From Methanospirillum hungatei (GTDB lineage: Archaea; Halobacteriota; Methanomicrobia; Methanomicrobiales; Methanospirillaceae), in NCBI RefSeq assembly GCF_019263745.1, contig NZ_CP077107.1, forward strand, positions 2,356,001 to 2,420,000: a DNA stretch of 64,000 bases, read 5' to 3'. Positions 43,824 through 53,016 of this stretch are shown here, piece by piece (position 1 is the stretch's first letter; every line of letters starts with the position of its first letter). The notes under the pieces are model-generated. The model was not told where the DNA came from, did not search any database, and saw only the letters and a program-made list of their open reading frames with translations. A program made the position numbers and the translations under genes.

Positions 43824-45095
43824 ATGCAACTGTATAGTACCTTATCAAGATCGGTGGAGCCATTCCAGACACGATTTCCTGATCGGGTTTCACTCTTTGT
43901 CTGTGGTCCGACCGTATACGATTATCCTCATCTGGGTCATGCAAGGACCTATGTGGTCTTTGATGTCCTGGCAAAGTATCTCCGATGGACCGGGCAGGAG
44001 GTACTGTATGTCCAAAATATCACCGATGTCGATGATAAAATTATCAACCGGGCACAAGAAGAGAAGATTTCACAAAAAGAACTTGCAAGGAAGTTTGAAC
44101 GTCAGTATATCAGAGACATGCTGGCCCTCGGTATTGATTCGGTGAGTTACCACGCCAGGGCAACAACCCACATCCCGGAAATCATCAACCAGATAGAGCG
44201 ACTCGTAAGCATTGGTGCTGGGTATCTTACAGAAACCGGTGTCTACTTTAACATTGATTCATTCCCCGGAAACGGAGAATTATCCGGGCAATCAAAGGAT
44301 AAACGAATCAGCCGGGTTACTGACTCAACAAAACACAATCCCGCAGATTTTGTGTTGTGGAAACGTGGTGAATATGGTGAATATACCTGGGACTCTCCGT
44401 GGGGAAGAGGCCGTCCGGGCTGGCATATTGAGGATACCGCGATAACCGAGAAATATTTTGGCCAGCAGTATGACATCCATGGCGGCGGGCTGGATCTCAT
44501 CTTCCCCCACCATGAGGCCGAGATAGCACAGATGGAGTCTCTCGAAGGGAAACATCCGATGGTCAGGTACTGGATGCATACCGGGTTTCTAACTATTGAA
44601 GGGGAAAAGATGTCAAAATCCCTAGGCAACTTTATCAGAATTCAGGATGCCCTCAAGACATGGGATAGAGATACCATCCGGTACTTTATTCTCCTCTCCC
44701 ACTACCGCTCACCGCTCCAGGTAACCGAAGAGAGCCTCTTAAATGCCAAAAAAGCCCTGGAACACATCCGTGCTATCGCAATAACTGACAAATTTCCCTA
44801 TCCTGAAGGACGGGATGCATTCATCGCAGCTATGGAATCTGATCTCAATACGCCGAATGCTATTGCAGCAATCCATGCCCTTGCAGCACATGGGGATATC
44901 GAAGCGTTAATAGAATATGGAGAGATTCTTGGCATCCGGTTCCTCCCCGAAACCAGTGCACCGCTCAGTATCCTTCAGGACATCAGGGCAGAATTACGTG
45001 CCTCAAAACAGTTCGAAATCGCTGATATGATTCGGAAGAAGATGGTCGATGCAGGCATACAAGTTACGGATTCTCCCTTGAAACCCTTGAAATAG
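43824..45095 (+). CDS. cysS: Cysteinyl-tRNA synthetase
   Basis: 423 residues from the ATG at 43824; the frame runs back to 43743 but that part is the tRNA gene. Class-I synthetase with HLGHA (HIGH motif), KMSKS, zinc ligands CGPTVYD cysteine and PHHEAE His/Glu. The ligand cysteine usually found in GWHIEC is Asp here (GWHIED). C-terminal DALR-like helices are short. With SepCysS in the same window, the organism has both direct and indirect routes to Cys-tRNA. The tRNA-Cys next to it is likely its partner. Confidence 0.93.
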   Translation: MQLYSTLSRSVEPFQTRFPDRVSLFVCGPTVYDYPHLGHARTYVVFDVLAKYLRWTGQEVLYVQNITDVDDKIINRAQEEKISQKELARKFERQYIRDMLALGIDSVSYHARATTHIPEIINQIERLVSIGAGYLTETGVYFNIDSFPGNGELSGQSKDKRISRVTDSTKHNPADFVLWKRGEYGEYTWDSPWGRGRPGWHIEDTAITEKYFGQQYDIHGGGLDLIFPHHEAEIAQMESLEGKHPMVRYWMHTGFLTIEGEKMSKSLGNFIRIQDALKTWDRDTIRYFILLSHYRSPLQVTEESLLNAKKALEHIRAIAITDKFPYPEGRDAFIAAMESDLNTPNAIAAIHALAAHGDIEALIEYGEILGIRFLPETSAPLSILQDIRAELRASKQFEIADMIRKKMVDAGIQVTDSPLKPLK

Positions 45096-45431
45096 CCATT
45101 CCTCTTATTTTTTTTATTTTAAGGGTTGGTATCATTGGGGGATTTTATTAGCGACTTACATAACCTACCCTTAACCTATACAAAATACAGTTCTCAAAAT
45201 TTGGACAATCTATAGGGTCACATATACGCACGGTATTGTCAGATCTCTCATGTATTCTTCTGACTGCCGTGGCAGAGTGCTAATATTTCGAATCAAATTA
45301 AAGATTTGATACTATAATGGCCGTTTTATGGTCTGTATAGTCCACGATCTCTAGAGGATCAGGAAGTACTTTTTCGATTGCAAGAAAAGACCGAAATTGG
45401 CACTAAATTGGGTGGAAAAAATAAAGCTGGG
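45096..45431. other. Intergenic region between cysS and mtrH (convergent)
   Basis: 336 bases. T-tract near 45103, a 7-base hairpin (ATCAAAT at 45292, ATTTGAT at 45304), and a T-rich minus-strand stretch near 45417 that may end the mtr transcript. No ORF supported. Confidence 0.5.
45103..45117 (+). terminator. T-tract terminator after cysS
   Basis: TTATTTTTTTTATTT within 25 bases of the cysS stop, typical of archaeal oligo-T termination. Confidence 0.55.
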
Positions 45432-46454
45432 TTATACCAGCATGTTGATTGGATGCTTTTCTGCCTTTACATCGCCACCGAGTTCACGGAGGGTTTCTGC
45501 AAGAACAATGTCACTGAATGCCATTGCAGTTGCGGTTGCCTCACAGTTCTCGATTGGACCGAACATGATAAGGTCAGCACCAAGGGTTGCTGCCATAATG
45601 TTACAGCCGATGTCAGCAGAGGACCAGGCAGCCTGACGGATACCTTCAACACCGCCAAAGTGGTGGTGTCCCATCTGTTCAAGAAGGGTTCCTGCATCTT
45701 TATACCGGTCAATGATACCGCTCTTTCTCCAGCGTTTGAGCCAGGTCCAGGAAACGGTCATGTTGTGGTATGCACCACCGGTTGGGAGACCGTGGATTGC
45801 CTTACATGCAAGGATCTCACGGAATGAACCACCGGATCCAAGGCCGAGCGGAGTTGCTGCAGTGTCGAGGATTGGACGCTTGATTCCACATTCCTCTGCA
45901 ATTGCCATCATGGACTTTTCCTGACCGGCAACGCCACCTTCTGCGAGCACTTTCTCACGCCCACGGACACTTGGGTCACCTGGGTTGAATGCGAGCACTA
46001 TTGCTGCATCTACGTCACTGTTCTTGATTGCCTCGATGTTCTCCGGTCCGATAGAACCGTTGATGGAGTTGTAGACTGCACGGTCTGCAATACCTGCATC
46101 GGTAACATACTTACATGCATGTGCAAGTGCTGCCGGTGCAGAGGAGTCCATCAGGAATGGGAACTGGTCATCGATGGAACAGAACCAGTCGATGTAGCTC
46201 TCGAAGGCTTCTCCGAATTCAGCGATGATCTGACAGAAATACCAGTGACCGGTTATGTCGTAGAGTTCGACGCACCGGTTCCAGAGTGCTTCTGCTTTTG
46301 CTTTGTCAATCTTTCCAGTGTGCTCATCGAGCACGGTCTCGTGCTTGTTGTAGAATATCGATGCACCGAGTGCACGGGGGTATTCTCCCGGCTGTCCTCC
46401 AAGCTTGTAGCCGTTGAAGTCGAGGACCGTCTGTTCTTTTTCAAACATGAACAT
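45432..46454 (-). CDS. mtrH: Methyl-H4MPT:coenzyme M methyltransferase subunit H
   Basis: 340 residues. MtrH moves the methyl group from methyl-tetrahydromethanopterin to the cobalamin of MtrA. Family features seen: the start FEKEQTVLDFNGYKLGGQPGEYP, the TIM-barrel strands (MDSSAPAALAHACKY, LAFNPGDPSVRGRE, ILDTAATPLGLGSGGS) and the end DVKAEKHPINMLV. Last gene of the eight-gene mtr operon, 13 bases after the MtrA-MtrG fusion. Confidence 0.97.
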   Translation of the reverse strand: MFMFEKEQTVLDFNGYKLGGQPGEYPRALGASIFYNKHETVLDEHTGKIDKAKAEALWNRCVELYDITGHWYFCQIIAEFGEAFESYIDWFCSIDDQFPFLMDSSAPAALAHACKYVTDAGIADRAVYNSINGSIGPENIEAIKNSDVDAAIVLAFNPGDPSVRGREKVLAEGGVAGQEKSMMAIAEECGIKRPILDTAATPLGLGSGGSFREILACKAIHGLPTGGAYHNMTVSWTWLKRWRKSGIIDRYKDAGTLLEQMGHHHFGGVEGIRQAAWSSADIGCNIMAATLGADLIMFGPIENCEATATAMAFSDIVLAETLRELGGDVKAEKHPINMLV

Positions 46455-46467
46455 GGCTTATCACCTC

Positions 46468-47214
46468 TTATTTTGCGAGTATCTCGAGCAATTTTGGCAG
46501 TAATTCCGTAATAATTATATATGACATAAGTCCGGCAACGATACCGTAGAGAATACCGATATCGCGTCCGACTTTCCGGCCGACACGCTGGGCCATCTCA
46601 CCCTCGACAAATTCGAGTTTGGTTTCGATTGCGTCCAGCTTAGCCTCGATCTCAAGGAACTGCGGATTTGCAGTTGCAGATGCGGCTGCTCCACCGCCTC
46701 CACCTTCTTCCTTGATCTCGACAACCATTGGTCCACCAGGGAAGACTCCGGGATCCCGTGCTTTCAGCTCATTGATTTTTGCTGAAATGGCTCCGATATC
46801 CTCAGACTCCATGATGTCAACGATCTCGACCTGTTCCTGGAACCTCTTGATGTGATCTCCGGTGAGGTTCTCAATGAACGGAATTGCTCCTTTTGATCCG
46901 ACGATTTTACCGCCGTCAACACCGTTCTGGTGAAGGGCGATTAAGCTCTGTCCGGAAAGGTGACCCTTGACTTCTGTACCACAGGTTATTACAAACCGGA
47001 TATTCGGATTGGAGATGACATTTGCAATGACCTTCTCCAGACCGAGGTTTTCAGTTTTACAGGAACCAGCGATTGCCGCTCCTGCACTGCAGATTGCACC
47101 TTCGTCAAGGTGGGAACCCATAGTAACGACTGCTACCGGGCTCTTTGAGTCACCGGTGTGGAAGTCACCCTGGACAATTGGCCATCCGGAGGCGGCCTCT
47201 CCCTTGTCTGCCAT
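46468..47214 (-). CDS. mtrG: MtrA-MtrG fusion, second MtrA copy
   Basis: 248 residues. About the first 170 are a corrinoid-binding MtrA domain almost identical to the MtrA at 47418, including the cobalt-ligand histidine region VKGHLSGQS. After an Ala/Gly linker the C-terminus is not the MtrA tail but Mtr[19 protein letters not shown] and RDIGILYG are the MtrG signature, then a membrane helix (about 222-243). MtrG elsewhere is a separate protein of about 75 residues, and this gene sits exactly at the mtrG position between mtrF and mtrH. The complex would hold extra MtrA domains. Confidence 0.93.
   Translation of the reverse strand: MADKGEAASGWPIVQGDFHTGDSKSPVAVVTMGSHLDEGAICSAGAAIAGSCKTENLGLEKVIANVISNPNIRFVITCGTEVKGHLSGQSLIALHQNGVDGGKIVGSKGAIPFIENLTGDHIKRFQEQVEIVDIMESEDIGAISAKINELKARDPGVFPGGPMVVEIKEEGGGGGAAASATANPQFLEIEAKLDAIETKLEFVEGEMAQRVGRKVGRDIGILYGIVAGLMSYIIITELLPKLLEILAK
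46725..47190 (-). repeat. Duplicated MtrA coding segment (partner 47650-48130)
   Basis: The two MtrA domains share one run of 93 identical residues ([11 protein letters not shown] to AIPFIENL), with closely matching DNA, while the flanks (residues about 140-170 and the C-termini) differ. Direct repeats about 0.95 kb apart, suggesting gene conversion. Confidence 0.85.
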
Positions 47215-47417
47215 CAGACTCCTCCCATCAGAATTACGGGTACAACCAGGATAAGGGCAAATGCAAGACCTATTGCAAATCCAACAATTCCTGAACCCAT
47301 GATACCGGATTCGAGTTTGTTGGTACGTGCAAGGATCTGTCCCTTATATTTCATGTCAGCCACCATGGTATCAATTGCTGCCATGCGTATTGGGCCTGAC
47401 TTCTTCTCATCTGACAC
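47214..47417 (-). CDS. mtrF: Methyltransferase subunit F
   Basis: 67 residues with an N-terminal cytoplasmic part ([25 protein letters not shown], characteristic of MtrF) and one C-terminal membrane helix (about 43-65). MtrF resembles the tail of MtrA. Its stop base overlaps the start of the fusion gene. Confidence 0.95.
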   Translation of the reverse strand: MSDEKKSGPIRMAAIDTMVADMKYKGQILARTNKLESGIMGSGIVGFAIGLAFALILVVPVILMGGV

Positions 47418-48152
47418 TTAGCTCACCCCGTGTCCTACAAGCAGGAGTCCCACAATCACAAACGAAACGATAAGACCAATCATAAGTCCTTCGACTTTAC
47501 CGCCGTATACACCGGCAGCATACTTGTCGTAGAAACCAATATCGGTAATCATCCGCTGGACTGTTTTCATCCGTGCATGAATCAGAGCGACTTCGGCAGA
47601 CATTGGTCTGACTTCGCCACCCTCTTCTGCTGCTCCGCCACCTTCTTCCTTGATCTCAACGACCATGGCTTCAGCGTCGAATGCACCTGGATCGCGAGCA
47701 GTCAATTCCTTTATTTTTGCAGAAATTGCTCCGAGATCTTCGGATTCCATGATGTCGACAATCTCGACCTGTTCCTGGAACCGCTTCATGTTGTCTGCGG
47801 AGAGATTTTCAATAAACGGAATTGCTCCCTTGGATCCGACGATTTTTCCACCGTCAACACCGTTCTGGTGAAGTGCGATAAGACTCTGACCGGAGAGGTG
47901 TCCCTTAACCTCAGTACCACAGGTTATGACAAACCTGATGTTCGGATTGGAGATGACATTTGCAATGACTTTCTCCAGACCGAGGTTTTCGGTTTTACAG
48001 GATCCGGCGATGGCTGCTCCTGCACTGCAGATTGCACCCTCATCGAGGTGGGATCCCATGGTAACAACTGCCACCGGGCTGTTTGGGTCACCCGTATGGA
48101 AGTCACCCTGAACAATTGGCCATCCACTGGCTGGTGATTTCTTGTTTGCCAT
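47418..48152 (-). CDS. mtrA: Methyltransferase subunit A, corrinoid protein
   Basis: 244 residues of normal MtrA length: cytoplasmic cobamide-binding domain with the cobalt-coordinating histidine about residue 85 (GHLSGQS) and one C-terminal membrane helix (about 220-242). The cobamide carries the methyl group from MtrH to coenzyme M, and demethylation is coupled to Na+ export by MtrE. Directly after mtrB and before mtrF. The domain is copied in the fusion gene two places downstream. Confidence 0.97.
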   Translation of the reverse strand: MANKKSPASGWPIVQGDFHTGDPNSPVAVVTMGSHLDEGAICSAGAAIAGSCKTENLGLEKVIANVISNPNIRFVITCGTEVKGHLSGQSLIALHQNGVDGGKIVGSKGAIPFIENLSADNMKRFQEQVEIVDIMESEDLGAISAKIKELTARDPGAFDAEAMVVEIKEEGGGAAEEGGEVRPMSAEVALIHARMKTVQRMITDIGFYDKYAAGVYGGKVEGLMIGLIVSFVIVGLLLVGHGVS

Positions 48153-48162
48153 TTTTCTCCCC

Positions 48163-48447
48163 TCACATCAAAGCCAGAACGATGATTCCGGCGACCAGGA
48201 GTCCTACAGCAAGTCCATAGAACATGGCCGTGATTCCACCAGCGAATACCAGTGATTTCTCACGGTTCGGGAAGCTTTCAAGGAAACTACCCTCACCGGA
48301 GAGCATGCCAACGATATCGTCAGTGACTTTCTCCAGCTTATTTACCTGTTCTACGATTGGTGCCAGAGACTCACCCTGCTGGGTGACGAATCCTGCAAAT
48401 ACATCACATCCAAGACCGAAGTCAGGAAGGACCGGAATCCACGTCAT
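48163..48447 (-). CDS. mtrB: Methyltransferase subunit B
   Basis: 94 residues, cytoplasmic N-terminal part ([22 protein letters not shown], typical of MtrB) and one C-terminal membrane helix (about 70-92). Shares one base with mtrC. Stabilises the membrane complex. Confidence 0.95.
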   Translation of the reverse strand: MTWIPVLPDFGLGCDVFAGFVTQQGESLAPIVEQVNKLEKVTDDIVGMLSGEGSFLESFPNREKSLVFAGGITAMFYGLAVGLLVAGIIVLALM

Positions 48448-49346
48448 TACTGGTCACCTCCGACTTCAATGATCGGCTTTGAGTCAAGCCATGCATATGC
48501 ATCACGCTTGGAAAGTGCAATATACTGCTTGTACGTGTAAATCCATCCAATCAGTGAAATGATCAATCCGACGGTTGCAGACAAGAGGTCGAGGAATGCG
48601 AAGGACATAACGGCTACAACGAACATGGAAAGGAATCCAACTTCGATGGCAAGCATAAGGGTTCTGTCCTGTGACTCGTTCGGGCCAAGACAGGCATTGA
48701 ACGGGTGCTGCAGAGCCATTGCACCAAGGAAGAAGATCACTGCAAGAGCTGCTCCACCGATGAGTGAACCTGCAAACTCTGGTAATACGGTTACCATGAA
48801 TGTCTGAGCTCCTCCGGCTGCTGCTTCTGCTGCAGGTTCCATAGAGAGGGTCATTCCACCGATGACAAGACCGTTGAACATGAAGGTTCCTGTGCACATT
48901 GCGGCAAATCCGAGCATGGTCAGTGCTCCGACGATTGATAATTTCATGAGTGAAAATATCATGACCGGAATGTTCATGTTAATGATGTTGTTTGCGATGT
49001 ACCCGATGACTGCTCCGATGATGGCTGCAAGAATCAGGGTTACAATCGGTGATGCCATTCCAAACTTTGTACCTGCAATCATGGCGATTGCACCGGCTCC
49101 GAATGCTACCATTCCGGCAGATGGAACACCGGTACCAAGACCGTAACTGCACAGGTGCTTGATTGTGTCAGAACCCCACCAGATTGCTGCAATGGCGCCG
49201 ATTCCACCAAAGAAGGAGAAAACTGCGATGCCAGTTACAACATTGAGATATGTGAGGTATGTGCCGACTAAGGCGACGACAATTCCGTAGATCATCAGGG
49301 TGTTTTCAGATATCGCCCCTGCTGATGCTTCCATTTTTGCTGTCAT
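48447..49346 (-). CDS. mtrC: Methyltransferase subunit C
   Basis: 299 residues with about eight membrane spans, typical Gly/Ala-rich MtrC (GVPSAGMVAFGAGAIAMIAGTKFG, LGPNESQDRTLMLA). One of the three large membrane subunits (C, D, E) of the Na+-pumping methyltransferase. Ten bases after mtrD. Confidence 0.96.
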   Translation of the reverse strand: MTAKMEASAGAISENTLMIYGIVVALVGTYLTYLNVVTGIAVFSFFGGIGAIAAIWWGSDTIKHLCSYGLGTGVPSAGMVAFGAGAIAMIAGTKFGMASPIVTLILAAIIGAVIGYIANNIINMNIPVMIFSLMKLSIVGALTMLGFAAMCTGTFMFNGLVIGGMTLSMEPAAEAAAGGAQTFMVTVLPEFAGSLIGGAALAVIFFLGAMALQHPFNACLGPNESQDRTLMLAIEVGFLSMFVVAVMSFAFLDLLSATVGLIISLIGWIYTYKQYIALSKRDAYAWLDSKPIIEVGGDQ

Positions 49347-49356
49347 TGTATTCTCC

Positions 49357-50199
49357 TCACATCCCGGTGTTTAATACAATCAGCATCGAAATCAGGCCAC
49401 AGAAGGCTGATGCGACTGCACAACCGATAACTGCCCGTGGAACACGCTTGAATTTTGGGTCATGCGGTCCTTCGATAGTGCCGGTGATGTTGTATGCTGC
49501 CAGTACTGCGTTGACCAGGAAGAAACCGATAGCAAAGATTCCGGCGAGTGATACTGCCAGGGGTTCGATTGCTTCGGGGCTGGCCTGCATAATTGCTGGC
49601 AGTCCTGCATGGTAGACATCGAGAAGTTCGATGTAAATCAGGGTTCCGCCAAGACCGGCGATGAATCCACCAACCACTCCTCCGAAGAATGAGATGAATG
49701 GCAGACCATGTCCTTCAGTTCCCTGTGATTTATATTCAGGGAAGGTGTCTCCGGTGATTGGGTCCTTGGCAACTTTTCCAGATGCTGCAGGGATACCCAT
49801 TGCGAAGACATAGGTGGCGTTGACCATCAGACAGGTGATGGCCATCATAAGACCTCCACCGACGGCTCCACCAGCGACCGCTACTGCAAAGTCTCCGGTT
49901 GCCTCATATGCCCAGGCCCCACCAAAGAGACCTGCAAGACCGGCACCGGCGGCAAGCATAGCGACACCGGTTGCGATACCGGGTGCCTGTCCCATAGCTG
50001 CCGGAGCACCACCGACTGGCACAAAGTGAACGCCAAATCCAATGAGTGCTCCACCGATTATTATTCCGATGAGAGGAACGATAGAGAAACCAAGTGCGTA
50101 TGTTGCAGCGATCGAGACGAGGAGAATAACAATACCTACGACAGATCCGGTTGGGTTTATTCCTTCACCGCCGGCTGCCTTACCTCCGAGTGCACTCAT
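49357..50199 (-). CDS. mtrD: Methyltransferase subunit D
   Basis: 280 residues, about six to seven membrane helices with the long polar loop KDPITGDTFPEYKSQGTEGHGLPFISF usual for MtrD. Start overlaps the mtrE stop by four bases. Confidence 0.96.
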   Translation of the reverse strand: MSALGGKAAGGEGINPTGSVVGIVILLVSIAATYALGFSIVPLIGIIIGGALIGFGVHFVPVGGAPAAMGQAPGIATGVAMLAAGAGLAGLFGGAWAYEATGDFAVAVAGGAVGGGLMMAITCLMVNATYVFAMGIPAASGKVAKDPITGDTFPEYKSQGTEGHGLPFISFFGGVVGGFIAGLGGTLIYIELLDVYHAGLPAIMQASPEAIEPLAVSLAGIFAIGFFLVNAVLAAYNITGTIEGPHDPKFKRVPRAVIGCAVASAFCGLISMLIVLNTGM

Positions 50200-51092
50200 G
50201 AAGAGGCCTCCTCAGTGGTGTATGGTCCGTAGGTCTTGCGGCCCCACACTTCGACCCAGCGGTCGATGAATGTGAAGACAAGAATCAGAACAACTCCCAT
50301 GATGATTGCTCCCCAGCCGTTCATCATCTTTTCAAAGAGGACGGTACGCCAGAGTTCGAGGAACACAATCAGACCGAAACAGATACCAGATGCCGGACCG
50401 GCAAACTTGGTAGTGAACCAGCCGTTGTCAAGGGATGAACGCTGTCCTGCTTCTGCATACCGGACGATGTTTCCAGATGCGGAGATCGGAACACCTGCAC
50501 CATACTTCTGGTTCTGGTACTGACGTTCCTTTCCGTAGAATGGATTTCCGGTTGCAGATCCTGCGGCACCAAGCGCAATACCCCACACCAGTCCGAGCAG
50601 GGGGAGTGCGAACGGATGATGGAGTGCTGATGCCATCAGGTAACACATCGCGACCGTACAAAAGATCGCGACGAACGCATGTGCCATAGTGACCGATAAC
50701 AATGACTTGATGATGTCAATGTATACCGGCTGCTGGAACTTTGCCAAACTTGCTATACGGCCAAGATAACCGGAAGTACAGTAGATTCCCTGTACAAATA
50801 CGGCGATAACTGAACCGAGAATAATAGCAAGTGCCGGGTTGTAGTTAATCTGCATCAGTGCCCAGGCAACACCTGCTCCAATGGCACACCAGGCTCCATA
50901 TGCTGGTGGCTCACCGGAGATTGCCTTGTTAAAGATGCGGTGAATGTAACCCATCTGCGGAGCGAGCTGAACCTGTGAGTTCGGGTCACCCTGTGATCCG
51001 ATATCAGATTCAGTATCTTCCGCAGCACCGGCAACTGTGGCAAAAGCTCCCGCTAATGCAGTAATACCAATGCCTAATACAATCTCTTCCAT
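50196..51092 (-). CDS. mtrE: Methyltransferase subunit E
   Basis: 298 residues, about six membrane helices; MtrE hallmarks are DTESDIGSQGDPNSQVQLAPQMG near the N-terminus and NPFYGKERQYQNQKYGAGVP. Proposed Na+-channel-bearing subunit. First gene of the operon; the leader and promoter lie at 51093-51350. Confidence 0.96.
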   Translation of the reverse strand: MEEIVLGIGITALAGAFATVAGAAEDTESDIGSQGDPNSQVQLAPQMGYIHRIFNKAISGEPPAYGAWCAIGAGVAWALMQINYNPALAIILGSVIAVFVQGIYCTSGYLGRIASLAKFQQPVYIDIIKSLLSVTMAHAFVAIFCTVAMCYLMASALHHPFALPLLGLVWGIALGAAGSATGNPFYGKERQYQNQKYGAGVPISASGNIVRYAEAGQRSSLDNGWFTTKFAGPASGICFGLIVFLELWRTVLFEKMMNGWGAIIMGVVLILVFTFIDRWVEVWGRKTYGPYTTEEASS

Positions 51093-51509
51093 GTAAACCT
51101 ATCTCCTGCGTAGCTCAAGATCAGACACAAGAGTGCTCGCGTTGCAATACCACACACATGGCATATCAGACCCGTTGTGGTAATTGATTTGTTCGGTCAG
51201 TATTGAATTAAAGGTTTCGAAATAACGTCGATTTATATGGTTATACTACCCCTCCTGAAAAAAAGAGGCCAAATTGAAGGATTTCACTCAGGCAATCCTT
51301 CTCTAATTCAAAAAAACTTGTTTTCAGATCAACATTCCCTGAGTGAATCAGAGGGAGAAAGTATTTGTTCTTCAGTGAGTGGTGTTGGTATATATATATG
51401 ATTCGGATGAAAAAAACGCGTGAATCGATGATTATGCGCGTGAAGTTCGTTTATCGTCGATTTTAATCGAATAGATCCAGGATTGCTCTATTTGCTTGAT
51501 TTATGGGAA
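51093..51509. promoter_or_regulatory. mtr operon leader and promoter region
   Basis: 417 bases. On the minus strand ACCATATAAATC (TATA-like, 51230-51241) would start a leader of about 115 bases. The leader holds a hairpin with arms TACCACA (51148-51154) and TGTGGTA (51176-51182, plus-strand reading). Upstream of the TATA are arms TTCACTCAGG (51283-51292) and CCTGAGTGAA (51338-51347), a perfect 10-base inverted repeat 45 bases apart, with a third partial copy near 51375. These may be operator sites. Confidence 0.55.
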
Positions 51510-52859
51510 TTACCCTGAATAATATTTTCGAAGAAGGTGAGTTACATTTCTGATGTCGGTTCCCTGTTTCCTTGCCTCTTTTAGATATGCCTTATATTGG
51601 GTATCCTGTGTCATTCGAGGAACAGGTCTGCACACATCCGAATGGAGCATCAAGTCAAATGCCCTGGCTTCCGCTTCTGATAGGTGGAGCCCGGCATAAT
51701 CACCGGTGTGTGGTATGGATACAAGATCTAAAACCGGATCTTGAGAACATATCTGTTTAGCCAGTGGAGTACTTGGGATTGGTTCAGCAATTGATATGAA
51801 GACGTCATCCAAACAGAGTTCTTCCATAATATCCTTTGTAATCTGAAAGTCCTCCTCTTCTTCTCCTGGATATCCTGTGATGAAACTTCCTGCAGGCTTT
51901 ACTCCATATTGCCTGCATTGTTCAACTGCATCCCGGACCTTGTCAATTGGGATACCTTTTTGCATCAGGTCAAGCACTTTTTCACTCCCTGATTCTACAC
52001 CGAAAAAAATCCAACCGATAGTGTGTGCCCGGACTGCTTCAAGTACTTCTTCTGTAAGGCAATCAGCCCGGATATCTGGGCATGAAACATTTTTAGGTCC
52101 CATAATCGATGAAATGCCTTCGAGAAGACTGATAAACGCATCTGAATTAACTTCGCCATCCCGTGATCGGTATAATGATCCGGTTCCTCCGATAAGGGCA
52201 AGTTTTCTGACCCCTTTCTTTTGAAATGCTCTGACTTCTGTGAGGATCTCTTCAAGAGTCCTGCTCCTGATTCGTCTGCCAAACACCCGTGGCACCTGAC
52301 AGAATCCGCACCGCCCAAAACACCCCCGATGGGTTTCAATATAGGTCTGGGCGCCTCGGATATCCTGAGTTGCGATGTCTTCAGGGATTAAGGGGAGCGG
52401 GAAGGTGATATCTTCTACCCGGTGTTGGCTAGTCTTTATGATTTCATTTTTTTCCAGATATGCACAATTCGGGCAGTCTGAAAAATCATTTCCCTCTATG
52501 ATTCTGGATACTGATTCTTCACCTTCACCACAAACAACAAGATCAGGATGTAGTTCACCCAAAACCATTTCAGGACCGGAGGACACTGGCCCTCCGATAA
52601 TACAAGTTCCTCCCTCCTGTTGTATTCTCAGGACTGTGTCTTTTATCACCGGATCAAGAAGATGAAGTGTACTATAAAGGCTCAAAAAAATTGTGTCCCC
52701 ACGTAAATCGGAGATATTCCGGGTAATCTGTGGTTTAAATCCCGCTTCCCGAATGATCCCGCCAATTCGCATTGCTCCATAGGTGTAGAGTCCGGGAGCC
52801 CCTACCATAACCCTTGATCTCCGGCTTTTCATTATCTTTACACTGTTTGGATTATTCAT
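51510..52859 (-). CDS. B12-binding-type radical SAM protein
   Basis: 449 residues. An N-terminal Rossmann-like domain of the cobalamin-binding type (about 15-150, with IIGGPVSSG) and a radical SAM domain with CFGRCGFC (CxxxCxxC, about 180-187), then GGTGSLYRSRDG, FFGVESGSEKVL and FITGYPGE, as in B12-dependent radical SAM methylases and MJ0865-type proteins of methanogens (recalled). Being upstream of mtr on the same strand and widespread in methanogens, it may modify a methanogenesis enzyme or cofactor; this is inference. Confidence 0.8.
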   Translation of the reverse strand: MNNPNSVKIMKSRRSRVMVGAPGLYTYGAMRIGGIIREAGFKPQITRNISDLRGDTIFLSLYSTLHLLDPVIKDTVLRIQQEGGTCIIGGPVSSGPEMVLGELHPDLVVCGEGEESVSRIIEGNDFSDCPNCAYLEKNEIIKTSQHRVEDITFPLPLIPEDIATQDIRGAQTYIETHRGCFGRCGFCQVPRVFGRRIRSRTLEEILTEVRAFQKKGVRKLALIGGTGSLYRSRDGEVNSDAFISLLEGISSIMGPKNVSCPDIRADCLTEEVLEAVRAHTIGWIFFGVESGSEKVLDLMQKGIPIDKVRDAVEQCRQYGVKPAGSFITGYPGEEEEDFQITKDIMEELCLDDVFISIAEPIPSTPLAKQICSQDPVLDLVSIPHTGDYAGLHLSEAEARAFDLMLHSDVCRPVPRMTQDTQYKAYLKEARKQGTDIRNVTHLLRKYYSG

Positions 52860-53016
52860 TCATAAATATCCATACCCGTTTGCTCTCAAGATGGTATTCT
52901 TCCTGATCTTAATTATTTCTCATAAGCTCAGAAATATATTAGAATCACTCAGACATACAATATAATTACTACGTCTGTGCCAGACTGAATGGCAGGGATG
53001 TTGCTGAGGAATAATT

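Noticed and set aside
45268-45282. GCCGTGGCAGAGTG as a tRNA fragment
   Set aside because: It resembles the 5' part of the second tRNA-Cys, but no anticodon or T-arm follows. Too short to call.
47430-48137. 235-codon plus-strand frame opposite mtrA
   Set aside because: Antisense shadow of a highly conserved, codon-biased gene; no ribosome site or family similarity. Similar long shadows lie opposite mcrA, mtrD and metY.
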